DNA of 64,000 bases from Jannaschia seosinensis (GTDB lineage Bacteria; Pseudomonadota; Alphaproteobacteria; Rhodobacterales; Rhodobacteraceae): assembly GCF_001408515.1 (NCBI RefSeq), contig NZ_CYPR01000157.1:1-64000 (forward strand), in the 5' to 3' direction. Below, piece after piece: positions 1-10,200 of this stretch. Below the pieces are notes generated by a model that saw nothing but the letters and a program-made list of their open reading frames with translations, was not told the DNA's origin and made no database searches. Numbering within the stretch: position 1 is the first letter of the stretch; every line of letters begins with the position of its first letter. Both the position numbers and the translations under genes were made by a program.

Positions 1-603
1 CAGCCGCACCGAATGCGTCACCATCAGAAGGCCCGCCCCCGCCGCGCGCACGGCATCGGCCATCAGCGCGAGCATCGCATCGCCCGTCGCCTCGTCGAGG
101 TTGCCCGTCGGCTCATCCGCCAGAACGAGGCGTGGCCCCGCGGCAAGCGTGCGGCCAATGGCGACACGCTGCTGCTGCCCGCCGGAGAGCTGCTCGGGGT
201 AGAGGCGCAGATGATCCGACAGCCCCAGACGCGCGGCCAGCGCGTCGGTGTCGCCCGGATCGCGCCCGGCAAGACGGGCATGGAAGGTCAGGTTGTCGGC
301 CACGTTCAGCGACGGGATCAGGTTGAACTGCTGGAAGATCAGCCCGACGCGGTCGCGCCGCATCGCCGCCCGCCCCCGGTCGTCGAGCGTGCCGATGTCG
401 CGCCCGTCGATCGCGATCGTGCCGTCATCGGCCGCATCGAGCCCCGCGACCAGATGCAGCAGGGTGGATTTGCCCGACCCGCTCTCGCCCGTCAGCGCCA
501 GCGTCCGCCCCGCCGCCAGATCGAAGGAGACGCCGCGCAACACCGATTGCGGGCCGTCACTCGTGTCGTAGCTCTTGCGCAGGTCGCGGACGGTCAGAAG
601 CAT
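1..603 (-). CDS. ABC transporter ATP-binding protein, LolD/MacB type (3' end beyond window)
   Basis: The minus-strand reading begins with ATG at 603 and stays open to the window edge, so the C-terminus is missing. About 200 residues are visible. They contain a Walker A motif GESGSGKST, a Q-loop in LIFQQFNLIPSLNVADN, the signature LSGGQQQR, a Walker B LVLADEPTGNLD and the start of the H-loop (VTHSVRL). The compact layout with NLDEATG after Walker B is typical of the LolD/MacB/FtsE class, which drives lipoprotein release or efflux with a separate FtsX/MacB-like permease. The permease would have to lie beyond position 1. Substrate cannot be told from the ATPase alone. Confidence 0.93.
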   Translation of the reverse strand, partial: MLLTVRDLRKSYDTSDGPQSVLRGVSFDLAAGRTLALTGESGSGKSTLLHLVAGLDAADDGTIAIDGRDIGTLDDRGRAAMRRDRVGLIFQQFNLIPSLNVADNLTFHARLAGRDPGDTDALAARLGLSDHLRLYPEQLSGGQQQRVAIGRTLAAGPRLVLADEPTGNLDEATGDAMLALMADAVRAAGAGLLMVTHSVRL

Positions 604-651
604 CGGGCAAGGGTAGCGGCCCGGCGCGGCGGATCAATGCGGCCCGAAGCG

Positions 652-1383
652 TCAGAGCTCCACATCCGGCAGACTGTCGAAGGCGCTGCGCAGGGCATCC
701 GACCAGCCATCCGAGATCGCCCGCCAATCCGGGTCGCCGTCGAGGATACGGCGGCTGTAGCCCAGTTGCATCGAATCCGCCTCGTAGACCTGCAGATCGA
801 GCGGCGTGCTCACCGACAGGTTCGCCCGGATCGTCGAGTCGAAGCTCACCATCAGGAGCTTGACGGCGCGCGCGAAGTCCATCTCCCGGTCATAGGCACG
901 CACGAGGATGGGACGGCCGTATTTCGTTTCGCCGATCTGGAAGAACGGCGTGTCCGTCTCCGCCTCGATGAAGTTGCCTTCGGGATAGATCATGTAAAGC
1001 CGCGGCGGCGTGCCTGCGATCTGACCGCCCAGGATGATCGTCGCGTTGAAGGTCGTCACCGATTTCGGCTTGCCGTTGGTCTGCGCCGAGATCACGTCGC
1101 GCAGCGTGTCGCCCACGAGGCTTGCCGCCTGGAACATCGACGGCGCCGTCAGCAGCGTCGGGTTGCGCTCCGACGGAGCGAGGTTGCGCTCGTCCAGAAG
1201 GCTCACCACCGCCTGCGTCGTGGCGAGGTTGCCGGCCGTCATCAGGACGAAGGACCGCTCGCCCGGGATCTCCCAGCTATGCATCTTGCGGTAGGTGGAG
1301 ACGTTGTCGACGCCCGCATTGGTGCGCGTGTCCGACATGAAGACGAGGCCGCGATCGAGTTGCAGGCCGACGCAATAAGTCAT
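652..1383 (-). CDS. anbu: Anbu, ancestral proteasome/HslV-like Ntn-hydrolase
   Basis: 243 residues starting MTYCVGLQLDRG. Removal of Met would expose the catalytic Thr1. Asp17 (in FMSDTRTNAG) falls exactly where proteasome beta subunits place it, and a Lys is at mature position 32, next to the canonical Lys33. Length matches Anbu (about 240), larger than HslV. Longer upstream-extended starts would bury the Thr, so ATG at 1383 is chosen. Anbu is an assembled proteasome relative found almost only beside alpha-E, transglutaminase and circularly permuted ATP-grasp genes, as here. Its substrate is unknown. A plus-strand gene separates it from the other members, so it probably has its own promoter in 1384-1482. 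Confidence 0.93.
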   Translation of the reverse strand: MTYCVGLQLDRGLVFMSDTRTNAGVDNVSTYRKMHSWEIPGERSFVLMTAGNLATTQAVVSLLDERNLAPSERNPTLLTAPSMFQAASLVGDTLRDVISAQTNGKPKSVTTFNATIILGGQIAGTPPRLYMIYPEGNFIEAETDTPFFQIGETKYGRPILVRAYDREMDFARAVKLLMVSFDSTIRANLSVSTPLDLQVYEADSMQLGYSRRILDGDPDWRAISDGWSDALRSAFDSLPDVEL

Positions 1384-1482
1384 GAATGTTCTCGTATCCG
1401 TTTCGCGGTCGGGTCTTGCATGCGCCACGCGCGGCGGCAATCGGCAACGGAACGGCAAGCCGGATAAGCGGGTTGGCGTGAC

Positions 1483-2016
1483 ATGACCGACCCGCTGATC
1501 GTCACGCTGGAGGCGGATGCCCTCTCGCAGGCCCGTTTCGACGCGGCACGGGAGCGGTGGTTTCCCGCCGCGCGCAACTTTGTGCCCGCGCATGTGACGC
1601 TGTTCCACCAATTGCCCGGCGATCGGGTGGGCGCGGTGGCGGAACGGCTGGCCCATGTCACCGCCGCCACGCCGGCCCCGCCCTTTCGCGTGGTGTCGGT
1701 GATGCCGCTGGGGCGTGGGGCGGCCTACAGGCTGGAGATGCCGGCGCTCGGCCCGCTGCGGTCGCGTATCTCGGACGGGTTCGAGATCGTGCCGCAGGAT
1801 CGCGGCGCCCAGCGACCGCATGTCACGGTGCAGAACAAGGTCTCCCCCGAGGAGGCCAAGGCGACGATGCGGACGCTACAGGCCGGCTTCGTGCCTTGGG
1901 ACGGGCACGGCACGGCGCTCCGGCTATGGTGGTATCGCGGCGGCCCGTGGGAGGCGGCGGGACGTCATGCCTTCGCGGAGCGGGAAACGCCTACTGCTGC
2001 TGCTGCGACTCGCTGA
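1483..2016 (+). CDS. 2H phosphoesterase / 2'-5' RNA ligase-like protein
   Basis: 177 residues with two H-x-T motifs, HVT at 37-39 (PAHVTLFH) and HVT at 113-115 (RPHVTVQNK), about 75 residues apart, the hallmark of the LigT/2H fold that handles 2'-5' or cyclic phosphodiester bonds in RNA or nucleotides. Spacing and length fit the bacterial 2'-5' RNA ligase-like family. It is divergent from anbu (99 nt between starts) and its last 26 nt overlap the 3' end of the transglutaminase gene tail-to-tail. Substrate is not predictable. A poly-Ala/Thr tail arises where the gene runs into the convergent neighbour. Confidence 0.85.
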   Translation: MTDPLIVTLEADALSQARFDAARERWFPAARNFVPAHVTLFHQLPGDRVGAVAERLAHVTAATPAPPFRVVSVMPLGRGAAYRLEMPALGPLRSRISDGFEIVPQDRGAQRPHVTVQNKVSPEEAKATMRTLQAGFVPWDGHGTALRLWWYRGGPWEAAGRHAFAERETPTAAAATR

Positions 2017-2815
2017 CATTCACGCGGACATGCATGCTCTCGTCGCCCGCGCCCTGACGGATGCCGGAGATGGGCGAGGCGTCGCTGTAATCCATGCCGG
2101 TGGCCACGCGGATATAGCGGTGATCGGGCGAGATCCCGTTGGAGATGTCGAAGCCGACCCAGCCCAGCCCGTCCACATGCGCCTCGGCCCAGGCGTGGGT
2201 GGCGTCCTGTTCGTCGCGGTCGTCCATCTTGAGATACCCCGAGACGTAGCGCGCGGGCCGGTCGAGAAGCCGCGCGCAGGTCACGAAGATATGGGCATGG
2301 TCCTGACAGACGCCGGTGCCCTCGACCGCAACCTCCTCGGCGGTCATCGTGACCTGGGTCGAACCCGTCAGATAGGCGACGCGTTCGCGGATCACGCCGG
2401 ACAGGCGGTGCAGCTGATCGAGCTGATCGTCGATGTCGCGGACCTCGCGCGCGATGGCCATGGTCGCGGGACCGCGCCGGGTGCGATCGGTCGGACGCAG
2501 GAACATCCATTTGGGCATGTAGCCCACCTGCTCGCCGATCACGCCGCCATGGTCCTCCGTCTCGACCTGCCCCTCGGCGGTGATCGTCACCGAACTCCGC
2601 CCCGGCTCGACGGAGACCAGCTGGACGCGGTTGGCATGGGCGTCGTCGAACGTGACCTCGACGCGGCCGCCGTCGATCGCGGTGTTCCAGGACACGATCT
2701 TCTGGCCGGGCCGGTCCTTGGGCACGACGCGCAGCCGCTGAAGCGCGTAGGAGACGGGTTTCGACCATTCGTAGGTCGTCTCGTGGCGGATGGTCAGGCG
2801 ATGCGTCTGGGTCAT
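1991..2815 (-). CDS. Transglutaminase-like cysteine protease/amidase of the Anbu locus
   Basis: 274 residues. The N-terminal beta domain (about 1-110, MTQTHRLTIRHETTYEW) is followed by a transglutaminase core with the triad Cys170 (EGTGVCQDHAH), His207 (DATHAWAEA) and Asp223 (VGFDISNG). The start at 2815 overlaps the alpha-E stop as ATGA, indicating coupled translation, whereas the longer open frame upstream is only alpha-E in another frame. Family knowledge: such proteins accompany alpha-E and ATP-grasp proteins and are predicted to cleave or transfer at amide bonds, perhaps removing or adding a peptide tag. The C-terminus ends in four Gln and overlaps the convergent 2H gene. Confidence 0.92.
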   Translation of the reverse strand: MTQTHRLTIRHETTYEWSKPVSYALQRLRVVPKDRPGQKIVSWNTAIDGGRVEVTFDDAHANRVQLVSVEPGRSSVTITAEGQVETEDHGGVIGEQVGYMPKWMFLRPTDRTRRGPATMAIAREVRDIDDQLDQLHRLSGVIRERVAYLTGSTQVTMTAEEVAVEGTGVCQDHAHIFVTCARLLDRPARYVSGYLKMDDRDEQDATHAWAEAHVDGLGWVGFDISNGISPDHRYIRVATGMDYSDASPISGIRQGAGDESMHVRVNVSESQQQQ

Positions 2816-3753
2816 TTGGCGAACCTGTAATCGGTTTCCATCTGCGCGCCGAGTTCGGCATTGCGGCGCAGGAAATCCTGAAGAAACTGGTGCAGTCCCC
2901 GCTCGAACACCGCATCGACGGTCAACCGCTCGAAGTCGCGGCAGATCGCGTCGGCCATGTCGTGACAGGGCAGGCGCGTCCCGTAATCGCGGTAGAGATG
3001 CTCCAGATGGCCGCCGATCTTGTTGTAGCAGAAGGCGAGACTGCGCGGCTGACGGCCGTCGAAGATCAGGAACGACGCGATGTCGCGCGCCCGGCGCGTC
3101 CGCCCGTGGACGAAGCGGAAGGACGCCTCGGCCGAGACGGAGCGCAGGATCATCTCCCACTGGGTGTTGTCGAGCGTCGAGCCCACGCCCGCCGCTGTGG
3201 GCAACAGGACGTAGTATTTCACGTCCAGCAGCCGCGCGGTCGCGTCGGCCCGCTCGACGAAGGTGCCGAGCCGGGTGAAATCGAAAGCATCGTCGCGCAG
3301 CATCGTGCCGTGAAGCGAGCCGCGCACGAAGGCCGAGCGCTGCTTGATGAGTCCGAGGACGCGCGGCACGTCCTTGGGCGTCACACGGCGCGACAGGGCC
3401 TCGTTCAGCGTCATCCAGCATTCGTTGACCGCCTCCCAGACCTCGCGGGTGAGGCCGGTGCGCACGAGCTTGGCGTTCATCCGGGCGTTCTCGATGCAGT
3501 TGAGGACGCAGGCCGGATTGTTGCGGTCGCGCAGCAGCCAGTCGGTGACGGCCTCGGCGCTGATCTGGTCGTGATGCGCCTCGAAGCCGCGCCGCGCCCA
3601 TGCCGTCTCCAGCACGGAGGTCCATTCGCTTTCGGCCCGGTCCGGCCGGGTCAGCGCGATGCGGTGCCCCGTCTCGACCAGACGGGCGAGGTTCTCGGAC
3701 CGCTCCATGTAGCGGAAAAGCCAGGTCAGGCCGCCTGCGGTTTTGCCCAGCAT
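2812..3753 (-). CDS. Alpha-E domain protein (DUF403)
   Basis: 313 residues, nearly all helical, beginning MLGKTAGGLTWLFRYMERSEN, the conserved opening of alpha-E proteins. Later conserved-looking blocks are VNECWMTLNEAL, DFTRLGTFVERADATARLL and RARDIASFLIFD. The ATG at 3753 is preferred because the family starts almost exactly there; an in-frame ATG 54 nt upstream would run through the palindrome at 3784-3799. Alpha-E proteins have no proven activity; comparative genomics ties them to circularly permuted ATP-grasp enzymes, transglutaminases and Anbu. The gene overlaps the transglutaminase by 4 nt and follows the ATP-grasp gene by 90 nt. Confidence 0.92.
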   Translation of the reverse strand: MLGKTAGGLTWLFRYMERSENLARLVETGHRIALTRPDRAESEWTSVLETAWARRGFEAHHDQISAEAVTDWLLRDRNNPACVLNCIENARMNAKLVRTGLTREVWEAVNECWMTLNEALSRRVTPKDVPRVLGLIKQRSAFVRGSLHGTMLRDDAFDFTRLGTFVERADATARLLDVKYYVLLPTAAGVGSTLDNTQWEMILRSVSAEASFRFVHGRTRRARDIASFLIFDGRQPRSLAFCYNKIGGHLEHLYRDYGTRLPCHDMADAICRDFERLTVDAVFERGLHQFLQDFLRRNAELGAQMETDYRFAK

Positions 3754-3783
3754 CAGCGCGCACCTCCGGGACCGACGACAGCG

Positions 3784-3799
3784 ATTACCCATGGGTAAT
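3784..3799. promoter_or_regulatory. Perfect 16-bp palindrome ATTACCCATGGGTAAT, copy 1
   Basis: A complete inverted repeat in the 90-nt gap between the ATP-grasp stop and the alpha-E start, 30 nt upstream of the latter. The identical 16-mer recurs at 54353-54368 in another minus-strand intergenic gap. The zero-spacer dyad suits a homodimeric DNA-binding protein. The regulator is unknown. Confidence 0.5.
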
Positions 3800-3843
3800 T
3801 CGCGCAAGACGTTGAACTGGTTGAGGGAAATTTCCAGGTCATC

Positions 3844-5271
<1,428 letters not shown>

Positions 5272-5464
5272 TTCAGGACATTGCGGTGCACGCGCGGGAC
5301 TTGCAACCCGGTCGCACACCTCCCGCGCCTGCCTGCGGCGTCTTGGCCCCGAACGCGGCGCTTTTGCCCGGAGCGCAGGCTTGATAGGATCGCCTTCTGG
5401 AACCGTCGTGTTCGTCATCCGGCGGGGATCGCGCGCCAGGGCGACTTGAAGTGAGGGCCGCAGC

Positions 5465-7237
5465 TTGAGATCCATCATCGCCGCCGCGGCCCTCATGTGG
5501 GCCGGAACCGCCACGGGCCAGCAGGTGCAGCTGGCGATCGCCGCCGACGAGGACCTGACCGAGGCGCTGCGCGCCGCGTCGCTGACCGTCGAGGCGGCGA
5601 ACGATCCAGACGCCGCGCGGCGCGACATCGTGGCCGCCGCGCAGGCCGACTACCAGCGCCTGCTGGCCACCCTGTACGAGGCGGGGCATTTCGGCCCGAC
5701 CATTTCCATCGAACTCGATGGCGTCGAGGCCGCCGCCCTGCCCGTGGTCGGCCGCGACGAGGGTCTGGATGTCGTGCGGATCGAGGTGGTAGCGGGGCCG
5801 CAATTCCTGTTCGGCGCGACCGAGATCGCGCCGGTCCCGCGCGGCACCGAATTGCCGGAGAGGTTCGCGTCGGGCGCGCCGGCGGGCACGGAGCCGATCC
5901 GCCAAGCCGCCGTGACCGCCATCGAGGCCTGGCGCGCGCGCGGTCATGCCAAGGCCGAGATCGCCGCCGAGCAGATTACAGCCCGGCATCCGGCGGAGCG
6001 GCTCGATGCGCGTCTCTCCGTCGCACCCGGCCCGCGCCTGCGATACGGCCCCGTTTTCGTGGACGGGGCGGACGACGTGCGCGAGGGGCGGATTTCCCGC
6101 ATCGCCGACCTGCGCCAGGGGCGGATCTTCGACCCCGACGAGGTGCGCGAGGCGGCACGGCGCCTGCAGCGGACCGGCGCGTTTTCCTCCGTCGCCATCA
6201 CCGAGGCCGAGGAAATCGGGCCGTCCGAGACCCTGCCGATGACGATCCGCGTGGCCGAGCGCCTGCCCCGCCGCTTCGGCGTCGGCGCCGAGATCGCCTC
6301 GGAGGAGGGGCTGGGCCTCACCGCGTTCTGGCTGCATCGCAACCTGACCGGCTTCGCCGACAGTTTCCGCGTCGATGGCGAGATCGAGGGCATCGGCGGC
6401 CGCACGAGCGGCGAGGATTACTCCCTGTCCTTCGCCTATAACCGGCCCGCGACCTTCAACCCGGAGACCGACCTGTTCGTGAATGGCGGGGTCGAAAGCC
6501 TCGACCAGCCGAACTTCTCGTCGGACCGCGCCTATATCGAGACCGGCGCGCGGCGGATCGTGTCCGACGAGTTCCGCTATTCCTACGGCATCGGCTACGA
6601 TTACAGCGAGACGACCGACGCGCTCGGCACGCGCGAATTCTCGAACCTGTCCTTCCCGCTCGCGGCGACCTACGACCGGCGCGACGACCCGCTGAACCCG
6701 CGCGACGGCTATTACGTCGAGGCGGGGCTGGAGCCGTTTTACGGCTTTCGCACCTCGGGGACGGGAACGATCTTCGAGGCCGACCTGCGCGGCTATCAGG
6801 GCTTCGGCGAGGGTCGGCGGACGGTGGTCGCGGCGCGGCTGCAACTTGGCTCCGTCATCGGTCCCGACATCGACGAGGTGCCGGGCGAGACGCTCTATTT
6901 CTCCGGCGGCGGCGGCACGGTCCGCGGCCAGGAGTTCCAGTCGCTCGGCGTGGAGACTGCCGGGGGCGACACGATCGGCGGCCGCTCCTTCCTCGGGCTC
7001 TCGACGGAGTTGCGGCGCGATGTGACCGGCAATATCGGCGTGGTGGGCTTTTTCGATTACGGCCGCATATCCGAAGACAGCGGCTTCTCGGACGGGCGGG
7101 ACCATACCGGCGCGGGTCTGGGCCTGCGCTACGATACCGGCATCGGACCGATCCGCCTCGACGTGGGCTTTCCCGTCTCCGGGCCGGAGGATGACGGCGG
7201 GGCCGCGGTCTATATCGGCATAGGACAGGCGTTTTGA
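5465..7237 (+). CDS. tamA: TamA, Omp85-family outer-membrane translocation/assembly factor
   Basis: 590 residues. The start is an unusual TTG: no in-frame ATG gives a signal peptide, GAGGG at 5453-5457 sits 7 nt upstream, and the GTG at 5451 hits a stop after five codons. An N-terminal signal (MRSIIAAAALMWAGTATG) is followed by POTRA-like repeats (about 30-270) and a C-terminal Omp85 barrel with YDRRDDPLNPRDGYYVEAG, GGGGTVRGQEFQSLG and a terminal aromatic residue (GIGQAF). TamA inserts outer-membrane proteins together with TamB. The stop overlaps tamB as ATGA. A rare start codon may keep output low relative to the downstream genes. Confidence 0.94.
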   Translation: MRSIIAAAALMWAGTATGQQVQLAIAADEDLTEALRAASLTVEAANDPDAARRDIVAAAQADYQRLLATLYEAGHFGPTISIELDGVEAAALPVVGRDEGLDVVRIEVVAGPQFLFGATEIAPVPRGTELPERFASGAPAGTEPIRQAAVTAIEAWRARGHAKAEIAAEQITARHPAERLDARLSVAPGPRLRYGPVFVDGADDVREGRISRIADLRQGRIFDPDEVREAARRLQRTGAFSSVAITEAEEIGPSETLPMTIRVAERLPRRFGVGAEIASEEGLGLTAFWLHRNLTGFADSFRVDGEIEGIGGRTSGEDYSLSFAYNRPATFNPETDLFVNGGVESLDQPNFSSDRAYIETGARRIVSDEFRYSYGIGYDYSETTDALGTREFSNLSFPLAATYDRRDDPLNPRDGYYVEAGLEPFYGFRTSGTGTIFEADLRGYQGFGEGRRTVVAARLQLGSVIGPDIDEVPGETLYFSGGGGTVRGQEFQSLGVETAGGDTIGGRSFLGLSTELRRDVTGNIGVVGFFDYGRISEDSGFSDGRDHTGAGLGLRYDTGIGPIRLDVGFPVSGPEDDGGAAVYIGIGQAF

Positions 7238-10200
7238 TGAAACAGTTCCTCGCCCCTCTCGCCGTGGCGCTCGCCGTCGCGTCACCTGCTTCCGCACAGG
7301 ATGCCGAGGCGGCGCGCGACCGCGGCTTCATCGTCGGCCTGATCGAGGACAACCTGTCGGCGCCCGGCCTGCAGGTGCGGCTGGAGGGGTTCGAGGGGGC
7401 GCTGTCGTCGCAGGCATCGCTCGACCTGCTGCAGGTCTCCGACGACGAGGGGGTCTGGCTGCGGCTGGAGGATGTCGTCCTCGACTGGAGCCGCTCGGCG
7501 CTGCTGCGCGGGCGGCTGGAGGTCGAGGAGCTTTCGGCCGGCCTGATCCGGGTGGAGCGTGCGCCGCTGCCGCCCGAAGGGGTCGAGGCGCTGCCAGATG
7601 CGGGGGCCTCGGGGGGCTTTTCGCTGCCGAACCTGCCGGTCTCGGTCGATATCGACCGGCTGAACGCCGAGCGGATCGAACTGGGTGCGCCGCTCGTGGG
7701 GCAGGAACTGGCGCTGACGCTGGAAGCGTCGGCGGAGCTGGACGAAGGGTCGGGAAGCGTGACGCTCGAGGCACGCAGGCTCGACGACGTCGAAGGCAGC
7801 TTCTCGATCGAGGCCGCCTACCGGGCGGAGACGGAGGAACTCTCGGTCGATCTCGACATCGCCGAGGGCGAAGGCGGCATCGCGGCGACGCTGCTGCAAC
7901 TGCCTGGCGCGCCGGCGATCCGGCTGACGGTGGACGGGTCCGGCCCGCTCGACGATTTCGAGGCCGACGTGGCGATCGCGTCCGACGGGGTGGAGCGGAT
8001 TGGCGGAGACGTCACCCTCTCGGGGATCGAGGACGGCCGGCGCTTCGCGGTGGATCTCGACGGCGACGTCACCTCCCTCTTCGCGCCGCGCTACCGGGCG
8101 TTCTTCGGCGACGAGGTCGGCCTGCTGGCCCGTGGGGCGATCTACGACGACGGGCGCATCGCGCTCGACACGCTCGAGGTGAATACGCAGGCGCTGACGC
8201 TCTCGGGCGAGGCGGTGATCGGGGCGGATGGCTGGCCCACGCTGCTGGACATCACGGGCGAGATTTCGGCCGATGACGGAACGCCTGTCCTGCTGCCGGT
8301 GGGCGAGGCCACGACGTTGGGGCGCGCCGCGTTCCTGCTGCGCCACGACGCGTCGGTCTCCGAGGATTGGCGGCTTGTCCTGACGGCGAACGACTACGAC
8401 GCGCCGACGCTTGCCTTCGCCCGTGCCGCCCTCCGCGCGACCGGCACGCTGGCGCGCGAGGACGGCATCGTCGCGGCGGCGACGGGCGCGGTCGAGACGC
8501 GGCTGATCGGGCTGGACCTTGCCGACGACGCGCTTGCCCGCGCGGTGGGCTCCGACGTGGCGCTGACGGGCGATGTCGCGTGGGAAGCCGGGGCGCCGGT
8601 GCGCATCGCCGATCTGGTTCTCGACGGGTCGGGTTACGGGCTGCGGGGCGGGGTCGTGATCGACGCGACCGACCCGGAGGCGCCGCTGACCGTGTCGCCC
8701 GACCTCGTGGCGCAGATCGCGGCGTTTTCGCAATTCTCGGAACTGGCCGGGCTGGAGGATCTCGCGGGCTCAGGCGAGGTGACGCTGTCAGGCGATATCG
8801 CGCCGATCGCGGGAAGCTTCGATCTGTCGGTCGAGGCGCTGGCGCGCGATCTGGCGTTCGGGATCGAGCGGGTCGATGGCCTGCTGGCGGGCGAGACGAC
8901 GCTCGATCTCGCGGCGCGGCGCACGGTCGAGGGGACGTTCCTCGAGGCGCTGTCCCTCAAGAACCCGCAGCTGACGGTCTCGGGCGAGGCCCGTCTGATC
9001 GCCGAGGACGCGGAGACCGGAGAGACCAGCGCCGCGGAACTGACCGCGCGGATCGCCGACGGCACGGTGATCGATCCGCGGCTCGACGGGCCGGTGACGC
9101 TGCAGGCCGATCTTGCGCAGAATGCGGCGGGCATCTGGCAGGGCGACGTGGCCGCCACCGCGCCCGAAGGCGTGACCGTGTCCGCAAGCGGCGCGCTGAC
9201 CGGCGACAGCCCCGACATCACCTTCGCCGCCGAGGTGCCGAACCTGTCGGCCTATGCCGAAGGCGTGCCGGGCGCGCTGTCGCTTGACGGCCGGGCCTTT
9301 GCGCGCGGCGGCGTGTGGTCGGTGGAGGCCGATGCGGCGGGCCCCTACGGCGCCACGGCCGAAATTTCCGGCCCGGTCACCGGCGACGCGGTGGAGATCG
9401 CGTTCGAGGCGCGCCTGCCCGATCTCTCCGACCCGGTCCCGGCGGTCGCGGATCTCGATGCGTTGCAGGGTCCGGTCACGCTGTCGGGTGTGGTGACGCA
9501 GCCGGGCGGGCAATGGGCCGTCGACGTCGCGGCGGACGCGCCGTCCGGCATCACTGCGCGCGCCGAGGGTGTCGTGACCGGCCCGGCGGCGCGGCTGGAA
9601 TATGTCGCCACCGTGCCGGAAGTGCAGGATTTCGTGCCCGCCATCGAGGGGCGGCTGGACCTCGACGGTGCGCTGGCGCGCAGGGGCGAGGATTGGGCGC
9701 TGGAGGTTGAGGCGCGCGGACCCTACGACGCGGTCGTGACCGCCGAGACGGTCCTGACGGAGCAGCCGCTGCGCGTGGATTTCACGGCCGACATCGACGA
9801 TCTGTCGCCGCTCGCCCCCGTGCCCGGCGGCCTGTCGGTCACGGGCGAGGCGGTGCAGACCGAGGACGGCTTCGTGATCGACCTCAACGGGACCGGCCCC
9901 TACGATGCGACGCTCGACGTGAGCGTTGACCTGACCGGGCCCGGCCCGCGGATCACCGCGGAGGGGCGCATCCCCGATTCGAGCGCGCTTGTGCCGCAGC
10001 TTGCGGGGCCGCTGACCTACGATGTCGTGGCCGAGCAGGTCGACGGGCAATGGCGCGTCGCGGCGGATGTCGATGGCGCACAGGGCATCTCGGCCAGCGT
10101 CGACGGCATCGCGACGGGGCCGGAGGCCGATCTGGATTTTGACCTGTCGGTGGCGAATGTGGCGCCCTTCGCGCCCGGTCTCGACGGTGCGCTCGACGCG

